This document shows positions 34,339 through 43,972 of a DNA stretch of 64,000 nucleotides, in pieces. Numbering within the stretch: the first letter of the stretch is position 1; the number at the start of each line of letters is the position of its first letter. Position numbers and translations under genes: made by a program. The stretch comes from Paenochrobactrum gallinarii (GTDB taxonomy: Bacteria > Pseudomonadota > Alphaproteobacteria > Rhizobiales > Rhizobiaceae), in NCBI RefSeq assembly GCF_014205685.1, contig NZ_JACIIU010000014.1, forward strand, positions 1 to 64,000, in the 5' to 3' direction. Below the pieces are notes generated by a model, which saw only the letters and a program-made list of their open reading frames with translations, did no database searches and was not told the DNA's origin.

Positions 34339-35175
34339 TTAATGCTTACGCCAGCCCATCACCGTTTCAATCTTTTCAGCCGAGCGCTGGACGCTGCCGG
34401 TATAAAGCTCGGTATTATCCATCAGCTTTTGCTCGGGCAGAACGATCGAAATCGTGGCAACGCAAGCCCCTTGCTCATCGCAAACAGGGGCTGCAATACA
34501 GGCAACGGCATAATCGGATTCACCCGCCTGCACCGACAAACGCTGGCTGAAAGCACGCACCGCTCCCTCGGACAAAATTTTTGGATCCGTATCAGCTCTG
34601 CCGGTTGGCGACGGGGACGCGCAACGCTTGAAAATTTCCAAGCGCTCATTGTCGCTCATATGACCGACAAGCAAACGCCCCGATGCTGTCCAGTTAAGCG
34701 GAACACGGGTTCCCACCCGCGACGTCACCTGAAAATGACCCGGCCCGTCGGCCATAGCCAACACCTGCATATGATCGCCGTCCAGCCCGCAAAGCTGAAT
34801 GGTTTCGCCGATATCACGGCAAAGGTCGTGCATTTCACTGGTTGCAACACTCAAAAAGTCGAGCGAGCGCGCATAAGCCAGACCATAATGATAAAGCCTG
34901 TCGCCCAGCCACAAAAGCCCCTCGCTATTGCGCGACAACAGCTTTTTTTCCACCATGTCATCAACAATGACGTAAACCGTGGACAAAGGCGCACCAATGG
35001 CTTTGGCAATCATATAAGCACCGCTTGGGCTGCCATGTTCATAGAGAAAATCCAGCACCTGCAACACGCGGTCAATCCCGCTGACACGGGAGCGGCGTGA
35101 TGGTTCTTTTTTCTCAACCGCAGTTTTATTTTCCGAAGCCGCTTTGGTCACTGATGCTGACATTTTGGTGTTCAT
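34339..35175 (-). CDS. IclR-family transcriptional regulator
   Basis: 278 aa. A basic low-complexity N-terminus (about 30 residues) precedes a winged HTH (GIDRVLQVLDFLYEHGSPSGAYMIAKAIGAPLSTVYVIVDDMVEKKLL, about 33-80). The effector domain contains PLNWTASGRLLVGHMS and AVACIAAPVCDEQGACVATISIVLP. It lies convergent to the RidA gene and divergent from the SelA-like gene, splitting cluster 3 into two transcription units. It probably represses both, through the palindrome at 28927-28968 and repeats in 35176-35343. Confidence 0.93.
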   Translation of the reverse strand: MNTKMSASVTKAASENKTAVEKKEPSRRSRVSGIDRVLQVLDFLYEHGSPSGAYMIAKAIGAPLSTVYVIVDDMVEKKLLSRNSEGLLWLGDRLYHYGLAYARSLDFLSVATSEMHDLCRDIGETIQLCGLDGDHMQVLAMADGPGHFQVTSRVGTRVPLNWTASGRLLVGHMSDNERLEIFKRCASPSPTGRADTDPKILSEGAVRAFSQRLSVQAGESDYAVACIAAPVCDEQGACVATISIVLPEQKLMDNTELYTGSVQRSAEKIETVMGWRKH

Positions 35176-35212
35176 TTTCTGGCTCCGTCAATCGTTCAAA
35201 CACATTCAGGCT

Positions 35213-35327
35213 TGTCATTCGTTATTTATCCCGAATGATAAAAGCACCCACACAGCATTTCACAATTATGAAATCAATTCCAGTGCTAGGGAATAAAGAA
35301 ATTTCAAAATTTCTCTTACCCGCATTG
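35213..35327. promoter_or_regulatory. Divergent intergenic region IclR/SelA-like with several small inverted repeats
   Basis: Within the 168 bases between the divergent genes are TCATTCG...CGAATGA (about 35215-35238), ATTTCACAATTATGAAAT (about 35257-35274) and GAAATTT-CA-AAATTTC (about 35300-35317). These are candidate operators. None is an obvious copy of the 12-bp arm of the cluster 3 palindrome, although AGGGAATAAAG shares GGAATAA. No clear promoter boxes were assigned. Confidence 0.35.
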
Positions 35328-35343
35328 ATGACCGGAGGCTCCC

Positions 35344-36543
35344 ATGGCTGAAACAAATCTGCATCAAACATTAGGTTTGCGCAATATTATCAATGTCTCC
35401 GGCACGATGACAGGGCTCGGCGCTTCCATCGCACTGCCGGAAGTAGCGAAAGCCATGGCGGAAATTTTACCGCAATTTGTCGAAATGAATGACCTGCAAC
35501 GCAAAGCAGGCAAAGTCATTGCCCGCCTAACCGGCGCAGAAGCAGGCTTTGTCACCGCGTCCTGTTCTGCCGGTATCAGCATGGCAGTCGCCGGTGCCAT
35601 CACAGGCGATGATCTATCAGCGATTGAACTTCTGCCAGAAACTAAAACGGAAAAAAGAGAAATCATCGTGCAGATGGGGCATGTGGTAAGCTATGGCGCA
35701 CCCGTTGATCAGGCTATTCGTATTGCCGGTGGCAAGCCGGTGCTGATCGGGCAAGCAACGACATGTTATGATTTTCATCTCGAAGGCGCCATCAGCGAAA
35801 ACACTGCCGCCGCCATTTATGTTGTCTCCCATCATGTGGTTCATTACGGACTGCTGGAACTTAAACGCTTTGTCGAGATTTGCCACGCCCGCAACATTCC
35901 GGTGATTGTCGATGCTGCATCAGAATACGACCTTAAAGGCTTCCTCGAAGCAGGTGCCGATATCGTGCTTTATTCGGGACATAAGTTTTTAAGCGGCCCT
36001 ACCTCCGGCATTGTTGCCGGCAGCAAAAAACTCGTGCGCCATGCTTATTTGCAAAATTGCGGCATTGGCCGCGGCATGAAGGTCGGCAAGGAAAGTGTCT
36101 ATGGCGTGATGGCGGCGCTTGAAGCATGGGAAAAGCGTGATCATGAAGCCGTACGTGCGCGTGAAAAAGCTTTTCTTGATCTGTGGCAGGCAACGCTGCA
36201 AGATTTTGCAGGCGTTAATCCGGTTATTGAAGCCGACCCGACCCACAATCCGCTTGATCGTCTGCGCGTCAATATAAATCCGCAAGAAACCCATATTACG
36301 GCATGGGATTTGGTGGATGCCTTGGCACGCGGAACGCCGCCAATCATTGCGCGTGATCATGAGGTTGAGCATCATTACTTCTACCTTGATCCATGCAATC
36401 TGCATGATGGACAAGAAACAATTGTCGCCAGACGTTTAAGTGAAGAACTGACCAAAGCGCGTAGCTCTAATGAAATAATTGCCACCCCGCTCGCCGACCG
36501 CACCAAAAAAAGCTTCGATAGTTTGCGTCGCTGGCCGGATTAA
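35344..36543 (+). CDS. SelA/DgaE-like PLP-dependent enzyme (ammonia-lyase or aldolase type)
   Basis: Fold-type I PLP enzyme resembling L-seryl-tRNA(Sec) selenium transferase, but more like the DgaE/D-glucosaminate-6-phosphate ammonia-lyase group. [23 protein letters not shown] is the family's opening and the Schiff-base Lys is Lys214 in [13 protein letters not shown]. 399 aa is shorter than true SelA, and no selB or selC is near, so a role in selenocysteine synthesis is unlikely. ATG preceded by GGAGG. It is divergent from the IclR gene and is followed by the fused ATPase, so it likely processes an amino acid freed by the amidohydrolase; RidA could deal with the imine product. Confidence 0.8.
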   Translation: MAETNLHQTLGLRNIINVSGTMTGLGASIALPEVAKAMAEILPQFVEMNDLQRKAGKVIARLTGAEAGFVTASCSAGISMAVAGAITGDDLSAIELLPETKTEKREIIVQMGHVVSYGAPVDQAIRIAGGKPVLIGQATTCYDFHLEGAISENTAAAIYVVSHHVVHYGLLELKRFVEICHARNIPVIVDAASEYDLKGFLEAGADIVLYSGHKFLSGPTSGIVAGSKKLVRHAYLQNCGIGRGMKVGKESVYGVMAALEAWEKRDHEAVRAREKAFLDLWQATLQDFAGVNPVIEADPTHNPLDRLRVNINPQETHITAWDLVDALARGTPPIIARDHEVEHHYFYLDPCNLHDGQETIVARRLSEELTKARSSNEIIATPLADRTKKSFDSLRRWPD

Positions 36544-36599
36544 TTTGCCTTCGCTTTCTTCAGTCATCGCATAAAATTTGAAACTTTGGGAGATCCATC

Positions 36600-38423
36600 A
36601 TGACAACAACAAAGGCTGTCTCTCCGGTATTGTCAGTTGAAAATCTGACCACCAGCTTTTTGAGTGAAGGACAATGGAAATCCGTTGTCCGTGATATCTC
36701 CTTTACCGTAAATCCGGGTGAAACTGTTGCTGTGGTGGGTGAATCCGGTTCCGGTAAAAGTGTCACCTCCTTATCAGTCATGCAATTATTGCCGCGCGAC
36801 ACCAGCCGAATTGGGGGGCGTGTGCTTCTCAATGGCAAAGACTTGCTGCAACTGCCGGAAGCGCAAATGCGCAAAGTACGCGGCAATGATATTGCGATGA
36901 TTTTTCAAGAGCCGATGACATCGCTAAACCCGCTTTTCACCATTGGCGATCAGATATCGGAAGCGCTATTATGCCACCGTAATATGAGCCATGAAGAAGC
37001 AAAAGCCGAAACGATCCGGCTGCTTGACCGTGTGCGCATTCCATCAGCTGCCAGCCGTTTCGATGAATATCCGCATCGTTTCTCTGGCGGCATGCGCCAG
37101 CGCGTGATGATTGCAATGGCACTTGCCAGCCGCCCCAAACTGTTGATTGCCGATGAGCCGACCACCGCATTGGATGTCACCATTCAAGGCCAAATTCTCG
37201 ATCTCATCAAAACCTTGCAGGAAGAGGAAGGCACATCAGTGCTGTTCATCACCCATGACATGGGTGTCGTTGCCGAAATTGCTGATCGTACTGTGGTGAT
37301 GTTCCGTGGCGAGGCTGTTGAGAGCGGTGACACTGCCGATATTTTCAATCACTCCAAACATCCCTATACACGAGCGCTGCTTTCTGCTGTGCCTATGCTC
37401 GGTTCAATGAAACCTTATGACCGGCCTTTGCGCTTTCCCGATCTTGATCCCAAGACCGGTTTACCGGGGGAGCCTGTTGTCTCTGCCGATACAGTCGACC
37501 ATCAATCAGCACCGGTGCTGGAAGTTAAAAATTTAAGCAAACGCTTTGACATTCATGCAGGTCTCATGGGGCGGTTACAGGGTCGCGTTCACGCTATTGA
37601 AGATGTCAGCTTCGCGCTGCAACCGGGCGAAACCCTGTCATTGGTGGGTGAATCGGGATGTGGAAAATCCACCACCGCGCGCGCTGTAATGCGCCTTATT
37701 CAACCGGACGAAGGCGTTATCCGGCTTGACGGACAAGATATTTCGGCCATGGATCATAAGGAACTGCGCCAAATCCGCCATAAAATGCAGATGATTTTCC
37801 AGGATCCTTTTGCCAGCCTTAATCCGCGCATGCGTGTGGGGGCAACGATTGCCGAGCCTTATCTTGAGCATAAGATGGGAACAAAAGCGCAAGCGGAAAA
37901 AATCGTCGCTGACTTATTGCTGCGTGTCGGACTAACACCGGACATGGCCAAGCGTTTTCCGCATGAGTTTTCGGGGGGGCAGCGCCAGCGCATTTGCATT
38001 GCACGTGCGCTGGCGATGGATCCAAAGGTTATTGTTGCCGATGAATCTGTCTCCGCACTTGATGTCTCCATCAAAGCACAAGTGATCAATCTGATGCTTG
38101 AACTGCAAGCCAATCTCAAACTTGCTTATCTTTTCATCAGTCACGACATGGCAGTAGTCGAGCGCGTCAGCCACCGTGTGGCGGTGATGTATCTGGGCGA
38201 GATTGTCGAGATCGGCAAACGGGCGGAAATTTTCGAAAACCCGCAACACCCATATACCAAGAAACTCTTATCTGCTGTGCCAATCCCTGATCCGGAGCGC
38301 CGCCATTTACGTCGTATGATGCAAGTGGATGAATTAAAAAGTCCGGTGCGTTCACCAGACTATCAACCGGCACCACGCCAATATCAGCAACTCTCCGAGC
38401 ATCATTTTGTCCAACTGAATTAA
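36600..38423 (+). CDS. Fused double ABC ATPase for peptide transport (GsiA/DppDF type), cluster 3
   Basis: 607 aa with two complete nucleotide-binding domains. The first has [25 protein letters not shown] and [12 protein letters not shown]. The second has [26 protein letters not shown] and VIVADESVSALD. Both have the ITHD/ISHD switch His. This is DppD and DppF joined in one chain, as in the glutathione importer GsiA. The linker at about 275-305 lacks the usual oligo_HPY cysteine motif. Cluster 3 has permeases but no other ATPase, so this protein must serve them despite lying 4 kb downstream past the IclR gene. Start at 36600 follows GGGAG. Confidence 0.93.
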   Translation: MTTTKAVSPVLSVENLTTSFLSEGQWKSVVRDISFTVNPGETVAVVGESGSGKSVTSLSVMQLLPRDTSRIGGRVLLNGKDLLQLPEAQMRKVRGNDIAMIFQEPMTSLNPLFTIGDQISEALLCHRNMSHEEAKAETIRLLDRVRIPSAASRFDEYPHRFSGGMRQRVMIAMALASRPKLLIADEPTTALDVTIQGQILDLIKTLQEEEGTSVLFITHDMGVVAEIADRTVVMFRGEAVESGDTADIFNHSKHPYTRALLSAVPMLGSMKPYDRPLRFPDLDPKTGLPGEPVVSADTVDHQSAPVLEVKNLSKRFDIHAGLMGRLQGRVHAIEDVSFALQPGETLSLVGESGCGKSTTARAVMRLIQPDEGVIRLDGQDISAMDHKELRQIRHKMQMIFQDPFASLNPRMRVGATIAEPYLEHKMGTKAQAEKIVADLLLRVGLTPDMAKRFPHEFSGGQRQRICIARALAMDPKVIVADESVSALDVSIKAQVINLMLELQANLKLAYLFISHDMAVVERVSHRVAVMYLGEIVEIGKRAEIFENPQHPYTKKLLSAVPIPDPERRHLRRMMQVDELKSPVRSPDYQPAPRQYQQLSEHHFVQLN

Positions 38424-38542
38424 CCACAAAGCATTCATAAAAATCAGTAGCTTACAGCGATTTATCGTAGCGAAAGATTTTTCTCTGGGATAATGTCACA
38501 TCCAACAAACAATAAGATGATGATAAAACCGGAGGAAAATCA

Positions 38543-39661
38543 TTGGATCGTAGAAATTTCACCAAGTCACTCATTGGTCTTGGCGCTGCTGGTGTCGGCA
38601 CTGTTATGTCTGCCGGCATGGCAAATGCCGCTCAGACAAAGGAAACCGCAATGGAATTGACAGCACTTTTGGGCGGCTCGATTGTTGACGTTCCAGGTAT
38701 CAAGCTTGGCCACCACACGCTTTCCACCCGTCCGACCGGCTGTAGTGTTCTTTTATGTGAAGAAGGCGCAACAGCAGGCGTCGACGTACGCGGTTCCGCA
38801 CCTGGGACCCGTGAAACAGACCTGCTCGACCCGATCAATATGGTTGATCGCGTGCATGCTGTCATGCTTTCGGGCGGCAGCGCCTATGGCCTGGATGCGG
38901 CAAGCGGCGTGATGCGCTATCTGGAAGAAAACAAAATCGGTTTTAAAATCGGCAATGGAGTTGTGCCAATTGTTCCGGCAGCGATTCTGATGGATTTAGG
39001 CGTTGGAGATTTTTCCATCCGTCCTGATGCAGAAGCTGGTTATCAGGCATGTCTTGCAGCCAACACAACTGAAAGTGCTGAGGGCAATGTGGGTGCCGGT
39101 GCCGGTGCAACCGTCGGCAAAATGTTTGGCCCTGACTTCTCCATGAAGGGTGGCCTTGGTACTGCCAGTTATAAAGTTCCGGGCACGGAAGTGGTTGTTG
39201 GTGCGATTGTTGCTGTCAACGCCGTCGGAGATGTTTACGATCCGCGCACCAACCAGATTATTGCCGGTGCACGCAATGAAGACGGCAACGGCTTCCGCGA
39301 CACTGTTGGCGCGATCATGAACGGCCGCAATGTGGTGAAAGCCGTAGGTGCTAACACCACCATTGGTGCAATTGCCACCAACGTGCCATTCAATAAAGCT
39401 CAGCTGAAGAAAATCGCTGAAATGGCGCATGACGGCTTTGCCCGCAGCATCAACCCGATCCATACAATGTCGGATGGCGATACTATTTTCGCACTTTCCA
39501 CCGGCAAGCTGGAAGGTGTTGAGGGCAATGTCACATCAATCGGCACTATTGCTGCTTTTGTAATGGCGCAAGCCGTTGCGCGAGCCGTCATGGCAGCTGA
39601 GAGCCTGAACGAATATAATCTGCCAGCATGGCGTGATTATGTGGCCAAAGCCTCCAATTAA
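38543..39661 (+). CDS. P1-family (S58) peptidase, DmpA/NylC-like, Tat-exported
   Basis: P1-family enzymes are self-cleaving Ntn-type hydrolases; members include the D-aminopeptidase/esterase DmpA and the nylon-oligomer hydrolase NylC. The signature is GANTTIGAIATN, with expected autocleavage between Asn271 and Thr272, as at Asn266/Thr267 in NylC. Conserved VPGIKLGHHTL, VRGSAPGTRETDLL and LSGGSAYGLDAASGVMRYLEE are present. The N-terminus MDRRNFTKSLIGLGAAGVGTV... is a Tat-like signal (RRNFTK followed by a hydrophobic stretch and ANA cleavage site), pointing to periplasmic action. Start is TTG at 38543 with GGAGG 7 bases upstream. It could cut peptides before import by the cluster 3 transporter. 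Confidence 0.87.
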   Translation: MDRRNFTKSLIGLGAAGVGTVMSAGMANAAQTKETAMELTALLGGSIVDVPGIKLGHHTLSTRPTGCSVLLCEEGATAGVDVRGSAPGTRETDLLDPINMVDRVHAVMLSGGSAYGLDAASGVMRYLEENKIGFKIGNGVVPIVPAAILMDLGVGDFSIRPDAEAGYQACLAANTTESAEGNVGAGAGATVGKMFGPDFSMKGGLGTASYKVPGTEVVVGAIVAVNAVGDVYDPRTNQIIAGARNEDGNGFRDTVGAIMNGRNVVKAVGANTTIGAIATNVPFNKAQLKKIAEMAHDGFARSINPIHTMSDGDTIFALSTGKLEGVEGNVTSIGTIAAFVMAQAVARAVMAAESLNEYNLPAWRDYVAKASN

Positions 39662-39672
39662 TCAGCAATACG

Positions 39673-39710
39673 AAAAAGCCCCGCTCTGAAATCTCAGAGC
39701 GGGGCTTTTT
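39673..39710. terminator. Strong bidirectional terminator between the P1 peptidase and lptE
   Basis: A 17-bp perfect stem AAAAAGCCCCGCTCTGA / TCAGAGCGGGGCTTTTT with a 4-base loop (AATC) serves both convergent genes. It also marks the border between the transporter-rich region and the housekeeping region. Confidence 0.95.
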
Positions 39711-39729
39711 AATAAACTTGTTTCGAAAC

Positions 39730-40305
39730 TTAAAGCTTCGACAAATCCTGTGCCAGTGACAAGAAAATCTGCTCGGCCAATTCCTCAGCCGCACGTTTTT
39801 GTGCATCACGTTCAGCACGCAGATTTGCAAATTCCTGACGCGGGCGGTCAAAGGAAGCAAAAACTGTACGCTTGCCACGAGCAACCGGCTTACCCTGATT
39901 ATCGAGCAAAACATAATCAGAGAATGCACGAACGGAGCCAGCAGAAGGACGACCGGTGCGGTCTGTTTTGTCGCCCACATCCACAGTGACAGCCGAAACA
40001 GTGGTTTTATTCAAACCCATGCGCAGCTTGTAAGCCGGATATTGTGGCTCACCCGCTCCGCCACCGAGCAAGAAAATCAAACGGTTACGTACGGCCTGCT
40101 GAAAAATGTCATTTGCCGGCTCGATCGAAACTGATGCCAGTTTGGAACGCATATCAGGTGTAACACCCGCACCAATTTCCCCCGTACTGCCTCCTGAATA
40201 AAGCGGCTGAACGGTACATCCGGCAACAGCCACAGCCATTATCACAAGTGTGATAAGGCTGCGAACCGGTGAAGTGACTTTTTTAATGCAGTCAGGCAAC
40301 GACAT
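39730..40305 (-). CDS. lptE: LPS-assembly lipoprotein LptE
   Basis: LptE plugs the LptD outer-membrane barrel that inserts lipopolysaccharide. The protein (191 aa) has an N-terminal lipoprotein signal with lipobox AVAGC (about residue 30), followed by TVQPLYSG, a typical alphaproteobacterial LptE start. The C-terminal helix ([26 protein letters not shown]) is also characteristic. It overlaps the 3' end of leuS by 14 bases, the conserved rhizobial arrangement. The holA gene that normally follows in this group is absent. Confidence 0.88.
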   Translation of the reverse strand: MSLPDCIKKVTSPVRSLITLVIMAVAVAGCTVQPLYSGGSTGEIGAGVTPDMRSKLASVSIEPANDIFQQAVRNRLIFLLGGGAGEPQYPAYKLRMGLNKTTVSAVTVDVGDKTDRTGRPSAGSVRAFSDYVLLDNQGKPVARGKRTVFASFDRPRQEFANLRAERDAQKRAAEELAEQIFLSLAQDLSKL

Positions 40306-42919
40306 TGACGATCCTTTGTGGCACTACAATGATCTTTTTAGGTGCGTTGCCCTGAAGGGCATGTTTCACGAAATCGAGTTCGAGCACCGCTTGCTGAATA
40401 GCAGATTGATCTGCATCGCGCGCGATTGTCAAATCCCCTTTTCGTTTACCGTTGATTTGAACAGGTAAAACCACATCATTTTCAACAATCAATCCCGGAT
40501 TGAACTGAGGCCATGCTGCTTCAGACACCAATGTTGCTTTACCATTAATGGTACCGCCCAGTGTTTTGGAGCATTCTTCAGCCAGATGCGGCATCATTGG
40601 AGCAATCATAACCAGCAGAATTTCAATGGCTTCGCGAACTGCACTCTTCAATGCATCATCGGCCTCACCGTTTTTAACCTGCTGCAAGGCACCTGAAAGC
40701 GCATTCACCAGCTCATAAAGACGGGCAACTGCACGGTTGAAGGCCAGCTTTTCCAAATCTTCGCCAACAGCCTGAAGCACTTTATGCGCAGCCTTGGAAA
40801 CCTGAGCTGCATCACCTTCCAGTGCGGCTTTTGGTGTAGCATTCTTCAAGGCATCAGCGGCTTCGCTGACCACACGCCAAACGCGTTGTACAAAGCGATG
40901 CGCACCTTCTGCACCAGCTTCTGTCCAGATCACGTCACGTTCCGGCGGACTGTCGGAAAGCATAAACCAGCGCGCGGTGTCAGCACCATAAGACGAAATA
41001 ATATCATCCGGATCGACAACGTTTTTCTTCGACTTCGACATTTTTTCAATCGAGCCGATGTCCACTTTCGCGCCTGTATCGAGCATTGTGGCAACACGCA
41101 CACCATCCTGCTCGTCAAAGCGGATTTCAGCCGGTGATACCCACTGACCATCGCATTTATAGGTTTCGTGCACCACCATGCCTTGTGTGAACAAGCCCTT
41201 GAACGGCTCTTCCACATTCAGGTGACCGGTCGCTTTCATCGCACGGGTAAAGAAGCGCGAATAAAGCAAATGCAGGATCGCGTGCTCAATACCACCGATA
41301 TATTGATCAACCGGCAGCCAGCCATCAACGGCTTTCAGATTGGTTGGTTCATTTTCAAACGGCGCGGTAAAGCGTGCAAAATACCATGATGAATCGACAA
41401 ATGTGTCCATCGTATCGGTTTCACGGCGGGCATCGCCACCACAGCTCGGGCATTTCACATGACGCCAGCTTTCATGACGATCAAGCGGGTTACCCGGACG
41501 ATCAAATGTCACATCATCCGGCAGTTTCACCGGCAAATCCGCACGTTTAACCGGCTGCACACCACAAGCATCACAATGGATCATCGGGATCGGGCACCCC
41601 CAATAACGCTGACGGGAAATACCCCAATCGCGCAAACGGAACTGAACCTTACGCTTGCCCTGTGGCTGACCATCAAGCTGCTGCGCTTCCAGCTTTTCAG
41701 CGACTTTTTGGAAAGCATCCTGCGGTGTCAATCCATCAAGGAACTGCGAGTTGAACATAATGCCATCATCAGAATAAGCATCTTTATCAACGCTGAATGT
41801 TGCTGCGTCTGCACCTTTTGGCAACACGACAGGACGTACCGGCAATGAATATTTATTGGCAAAATCCAAGTCGCGCTGATCATGCGCAGGGCAGCCGAAA
41901 ACAGCGCCTGTACCATATTCCATCAGCACGAAATTGGCGACATAGACCGGCAAGGTCCAGTTGTCGTCAAATGGATGCTTGACGCGAAGACCGGTATCGA
42001 AACCCTGCTTCTCAATGGTTTCAAGTGTCGCCACGGAAGTGCCATGGTGATGGCATTCAGCGATGAAGTCGGTCAAAGCTGCATTATTAGGCGCGAGTTT
42101 TTTGGCCAGCGGATGATCCGCAGCAATCGCGATAAAAGATGCACCAAACAAAGTGTCCGGACGGGTGGTGTAAACTTCAATCTCACCAGCTTCGCCGCTC
42201 TTTGCATCAAGTTCAAAACGCAGTTGCAGACCTTCGGATTTACCAATCCAGTTTTTCTGCATCAGGCGAACTTTTTCAGGCCACTGGTCAAGCGTATCAA
42301 GGGCTGCCAACAGCTCTTCATTATAATCTGTGATTTTAAAGAACCACTGGGTCAGCTCACGCTGCTCAACCAGAGCGCCGGAACGCCAGCCACGACCATC
42401 AACCACCTGCTCATTGGCAAGCACTGTGTTGTCAACCGGATCCCAGTTTACTTTTGATGTTTTACGGGTCACCAGACCCTTTTCAAACATATCAAGGAAC
42501 AGCATCTGCTGGCGATGATAATAATCCACATCACAGGTCGCAAATTCGCGTGACCAGTCCAGCGACAAGCCCATCGATTTCAGCTGACGCTTCATCGTAG
42601 CGATGTTCTGATAGGTCCACTCTTTCGGGTGTACTTTATTCTGCATCGCGGCGTTTTCAGCAGGCATACCAAAAGCATCCCAGCCCATAGGGTGCAGCAC
42701 ATTGAAACCACGCGCGCGTTTGTAACGTGCGACCACGTCACCCATAGCATAGTTGCGCACATGTCCCATATGAATACGACCTGACGGATATGGGAACATT
42801 TCCAGCACGTAATATTTTTCGCGCGGATCATCATTATCCGTTTCGAAGGTCTTTGCCTCGTCCCAGACTTTCTGCCAATGGGCTTCAGTAGTGCGGGGAT
42901 TATAACGTTCGGTTGCCAT
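40292..42919 (-). CDS. leuS: Leucyl-tRNA synthetase
   Basis: Charges tRNA-Leu. Class I signature [11 protein letters not shown] (about residues 43-53), KMSKS at about 626-630 ([23 protein letters not shown]), zinc-type CDACGVQPV and a CP1 editing domain between them. 875 aa, full length. The ATG at 42919 is the first codon of the conserved [19 protein letters not shown]. Translationally overlapped with lptE. Confidence 0.98.
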   Translation of the reverse strand: MATERYNPRTTEAHWQKVWDEAKTFETDNDDPREKYYVLEMFPYPSGRIHMGHVRNYAMGDVVARYKRARGFNVLHPMGWDAFGMPAENAAMQNKVHPKEWTYQNIATMKRQLKSMGLSLDWSREFATCDVDYYHRQQMLFLDMFEKGLVTRKTSKVNWDPVDNTVLANEQVVDGRGWRSGALVEQRELTQWFFKITDYNEELLAALDTLDQWPEKVRLMQKNWIGKSEGLQLRFELDAKSGEAGEIEVYTTRPDTLFGASFIAIAADHPLAKKLAPNNAALTDFIAECHHHGTSVATLETIEKQGFDTGLRVKHPFDDNWTLPVYVANFVLMEYGTGAVFGCPAHDQRDLDFANKYSLPVRPVVLPKGADAATFSVDKDAYSDDGIMFNSQFLDGLTPQDAFQKVAEKLEAQQLDGQPQGKRKVQFRLRDWGISRQRYWGCPIPMIHCDACGVQPVKRADLPVKLPDDVTFDRPGNPLDRHESWRHVKCPSCGGDARRETDTMDTFVDSSWYFARFTAPFENEPTNLKAVDGWLPVDQYIGGIEHAILHLLYSRFFTRAMKATGHLNVEEPFKGLFTQGMVVHETYKCDGQWVSPAEIRFDEQDGVRVATMLDTGAKVDIGSIEKMSKSKKNVVDPDDIISSYGADTARWFMLSDSPPERDVIWTEAGAEGAHRFVQRVWRVVSEAADALKNATPKAALEGDAAQVSKAAHKVLQAVGEDLEKLAFNRAVARLYELVNALSGALQQVKNGEADDALKSAVREAIEILLVMIAPMMPHLAEECSKTLGGTINGKATLVSEAAWPQFNPGLIVENDVVLPVQINGKRKGDLTIARDADQSAIQQAVLELDFVKHALQGNAPKKIIVVPQRIVNVVA

Positions 42920-43071
42920 GGCCGTATTTACTCGTACAAAGGGGATGAATAAAGAGTCTCAAACTTAGTTGCCGGAGCTTCATCACGGATTGAGATAAGC
43001 GTCAAGTTTTTGGCGCGATTAACACGCATTTCTATCGAAAAAATCCGGTTTTATGACCTGAAAGGTGCAAA

Positions 43072-43764
43072 ATGTCCTCACACGCCTCCCAAATCACGCA
43101 AGCACTCAATTCTGTTCGTCATGCGCTTGATTTAGCCACACGCGAAGCAAAACGTAAAGCCAACTCAGTATCGCTGATTGCAGTTTCCAAATTTTTTGAT
43201 GCTGACAGCATTCGCCCTGCCCTTGAAAACGGCCAGCGTATTTTTGGCGAGAACCGCGTTCAGGAAGCCCAAAACAAATGGCCAAAATTGCGTGAAGAGT
43301 ATCAGGGGATCGAATTGCACCTTATCGGCCCGCTGCAATCAAATAAAACTGCGGAAGCAGTAGCTCTTTTTGATGTCATCCAAACCATCGACCGCGAAAA
43401 GATTGCTGCCGCCATTTCCCAAGAGATTAAAAAACATGGTCGCGCACCAAAGCTTTATGTGCAGGTAAATACGGGGCTTGAGCCACAAAAAGCCGGCATT
43501 TCCCCATTGGAAACTGTAGCTTTTGTCAAACGCTGCCGTGAAGAACACGGCCTGCAAATTGAGGGTTTAATGTGCATTCCGCCGGTTGACGAAAATCCAG
43601 GCCCGCATTTTGCATTATTACAAAAACTTGCCCGCGAAGCTGGCGTTGAGAAACTGTCGATGGGCATGTCATCTGACTATGAAACGGCCATCGCTTTTGG
43701 CGCAACTTCCGTACGCGTCGGCTCAGCTATCTTCGGTGTCCGCCCACAAAACGCCGCTGAATAG
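43072..43764 (+). CDS. YggS/PROSC-family PLP homeostasis protein
   Basis: Single-domain TIM-barrel PLP-binding protein that buffers pyridoxal phosphate and affects amino-acid metabolism; no enzyme activity is established. The cofactor Lys lies in LIAVSKFFDADSIRPAL (about residue 39). FGENRVQEAQNKW, LHLIGPLQSNKT, VQVNTGLEPQKAG and SMGMSSDYETAIAFGATSVRVGSAIFG are diagnostic. 230 aa, normal. Monocistronic and divergent from leuS. Confidence 0.94.
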   Translation: MSSHASQITQALNSVRHALDLATREAKRKANSVSLIAVSKFFDADSIRPALENGQRIFGENRVQEAQNKWPKLREEYQGIELHLIGPLQSNKTAEAVALFDVIQTIDREKIAAAISQEIKKHGRAPKLYVQVNTGLEPQKAGISPLETVAFVKRCREEHGLQIEGLMCIPPVDENPGPHFALLQKLAREAGVEKLSMGMSSDYETAIAFGATSVRVGSAIFGVRPQNAAE

Positions 43765-43780
43765 GCCGGTTAAAAACAAA

Positions 43781-43818
43781 TACAACTGGCAGGTTTCGAT
43801 ATAAGCTGGCCAGTTGTA
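43781..43818. terminator. Hairpin between yggS and acs
   Basis: TACAACTGGC (43781-43790) pairs with GCCAGTTGTA (43809-43818) around an 18-base loop. There is no T run after it, so it is a weak terminator or a regulatory structure upstream of acs. Confidence 0.45.
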
Positions 43819-43972
43819 ACATCTGCGTCACTTTGCGTGCACTTAACGCCTTTGTCTAACTTTACCTCTGACCTGTGCCGTTTATAAATAGAAAAAATGA
43901 TAATGATGATTTAAGGGAATCATCGCTCATACCGGCTTTTGGGAGATTTGCCGGTTATAAACGGAGGAACTC

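Noticed and set aside
34342-35100. Long open frame (252 codons) on the plus strand opposite the IclR gene
   Set aside because: It lies entirely within the IclR gene, has no recognisable domain or ribosome site, and its composition follows the complementary frame of the regulator.
35344-36543. Selenocysteine synthase (SelA)
   Set aside because: The protein is shorter than SelA, no selB, selC or selD is nearby, and the context of amidohydrolase, RidA and importer fits the DgaE-like branch better.
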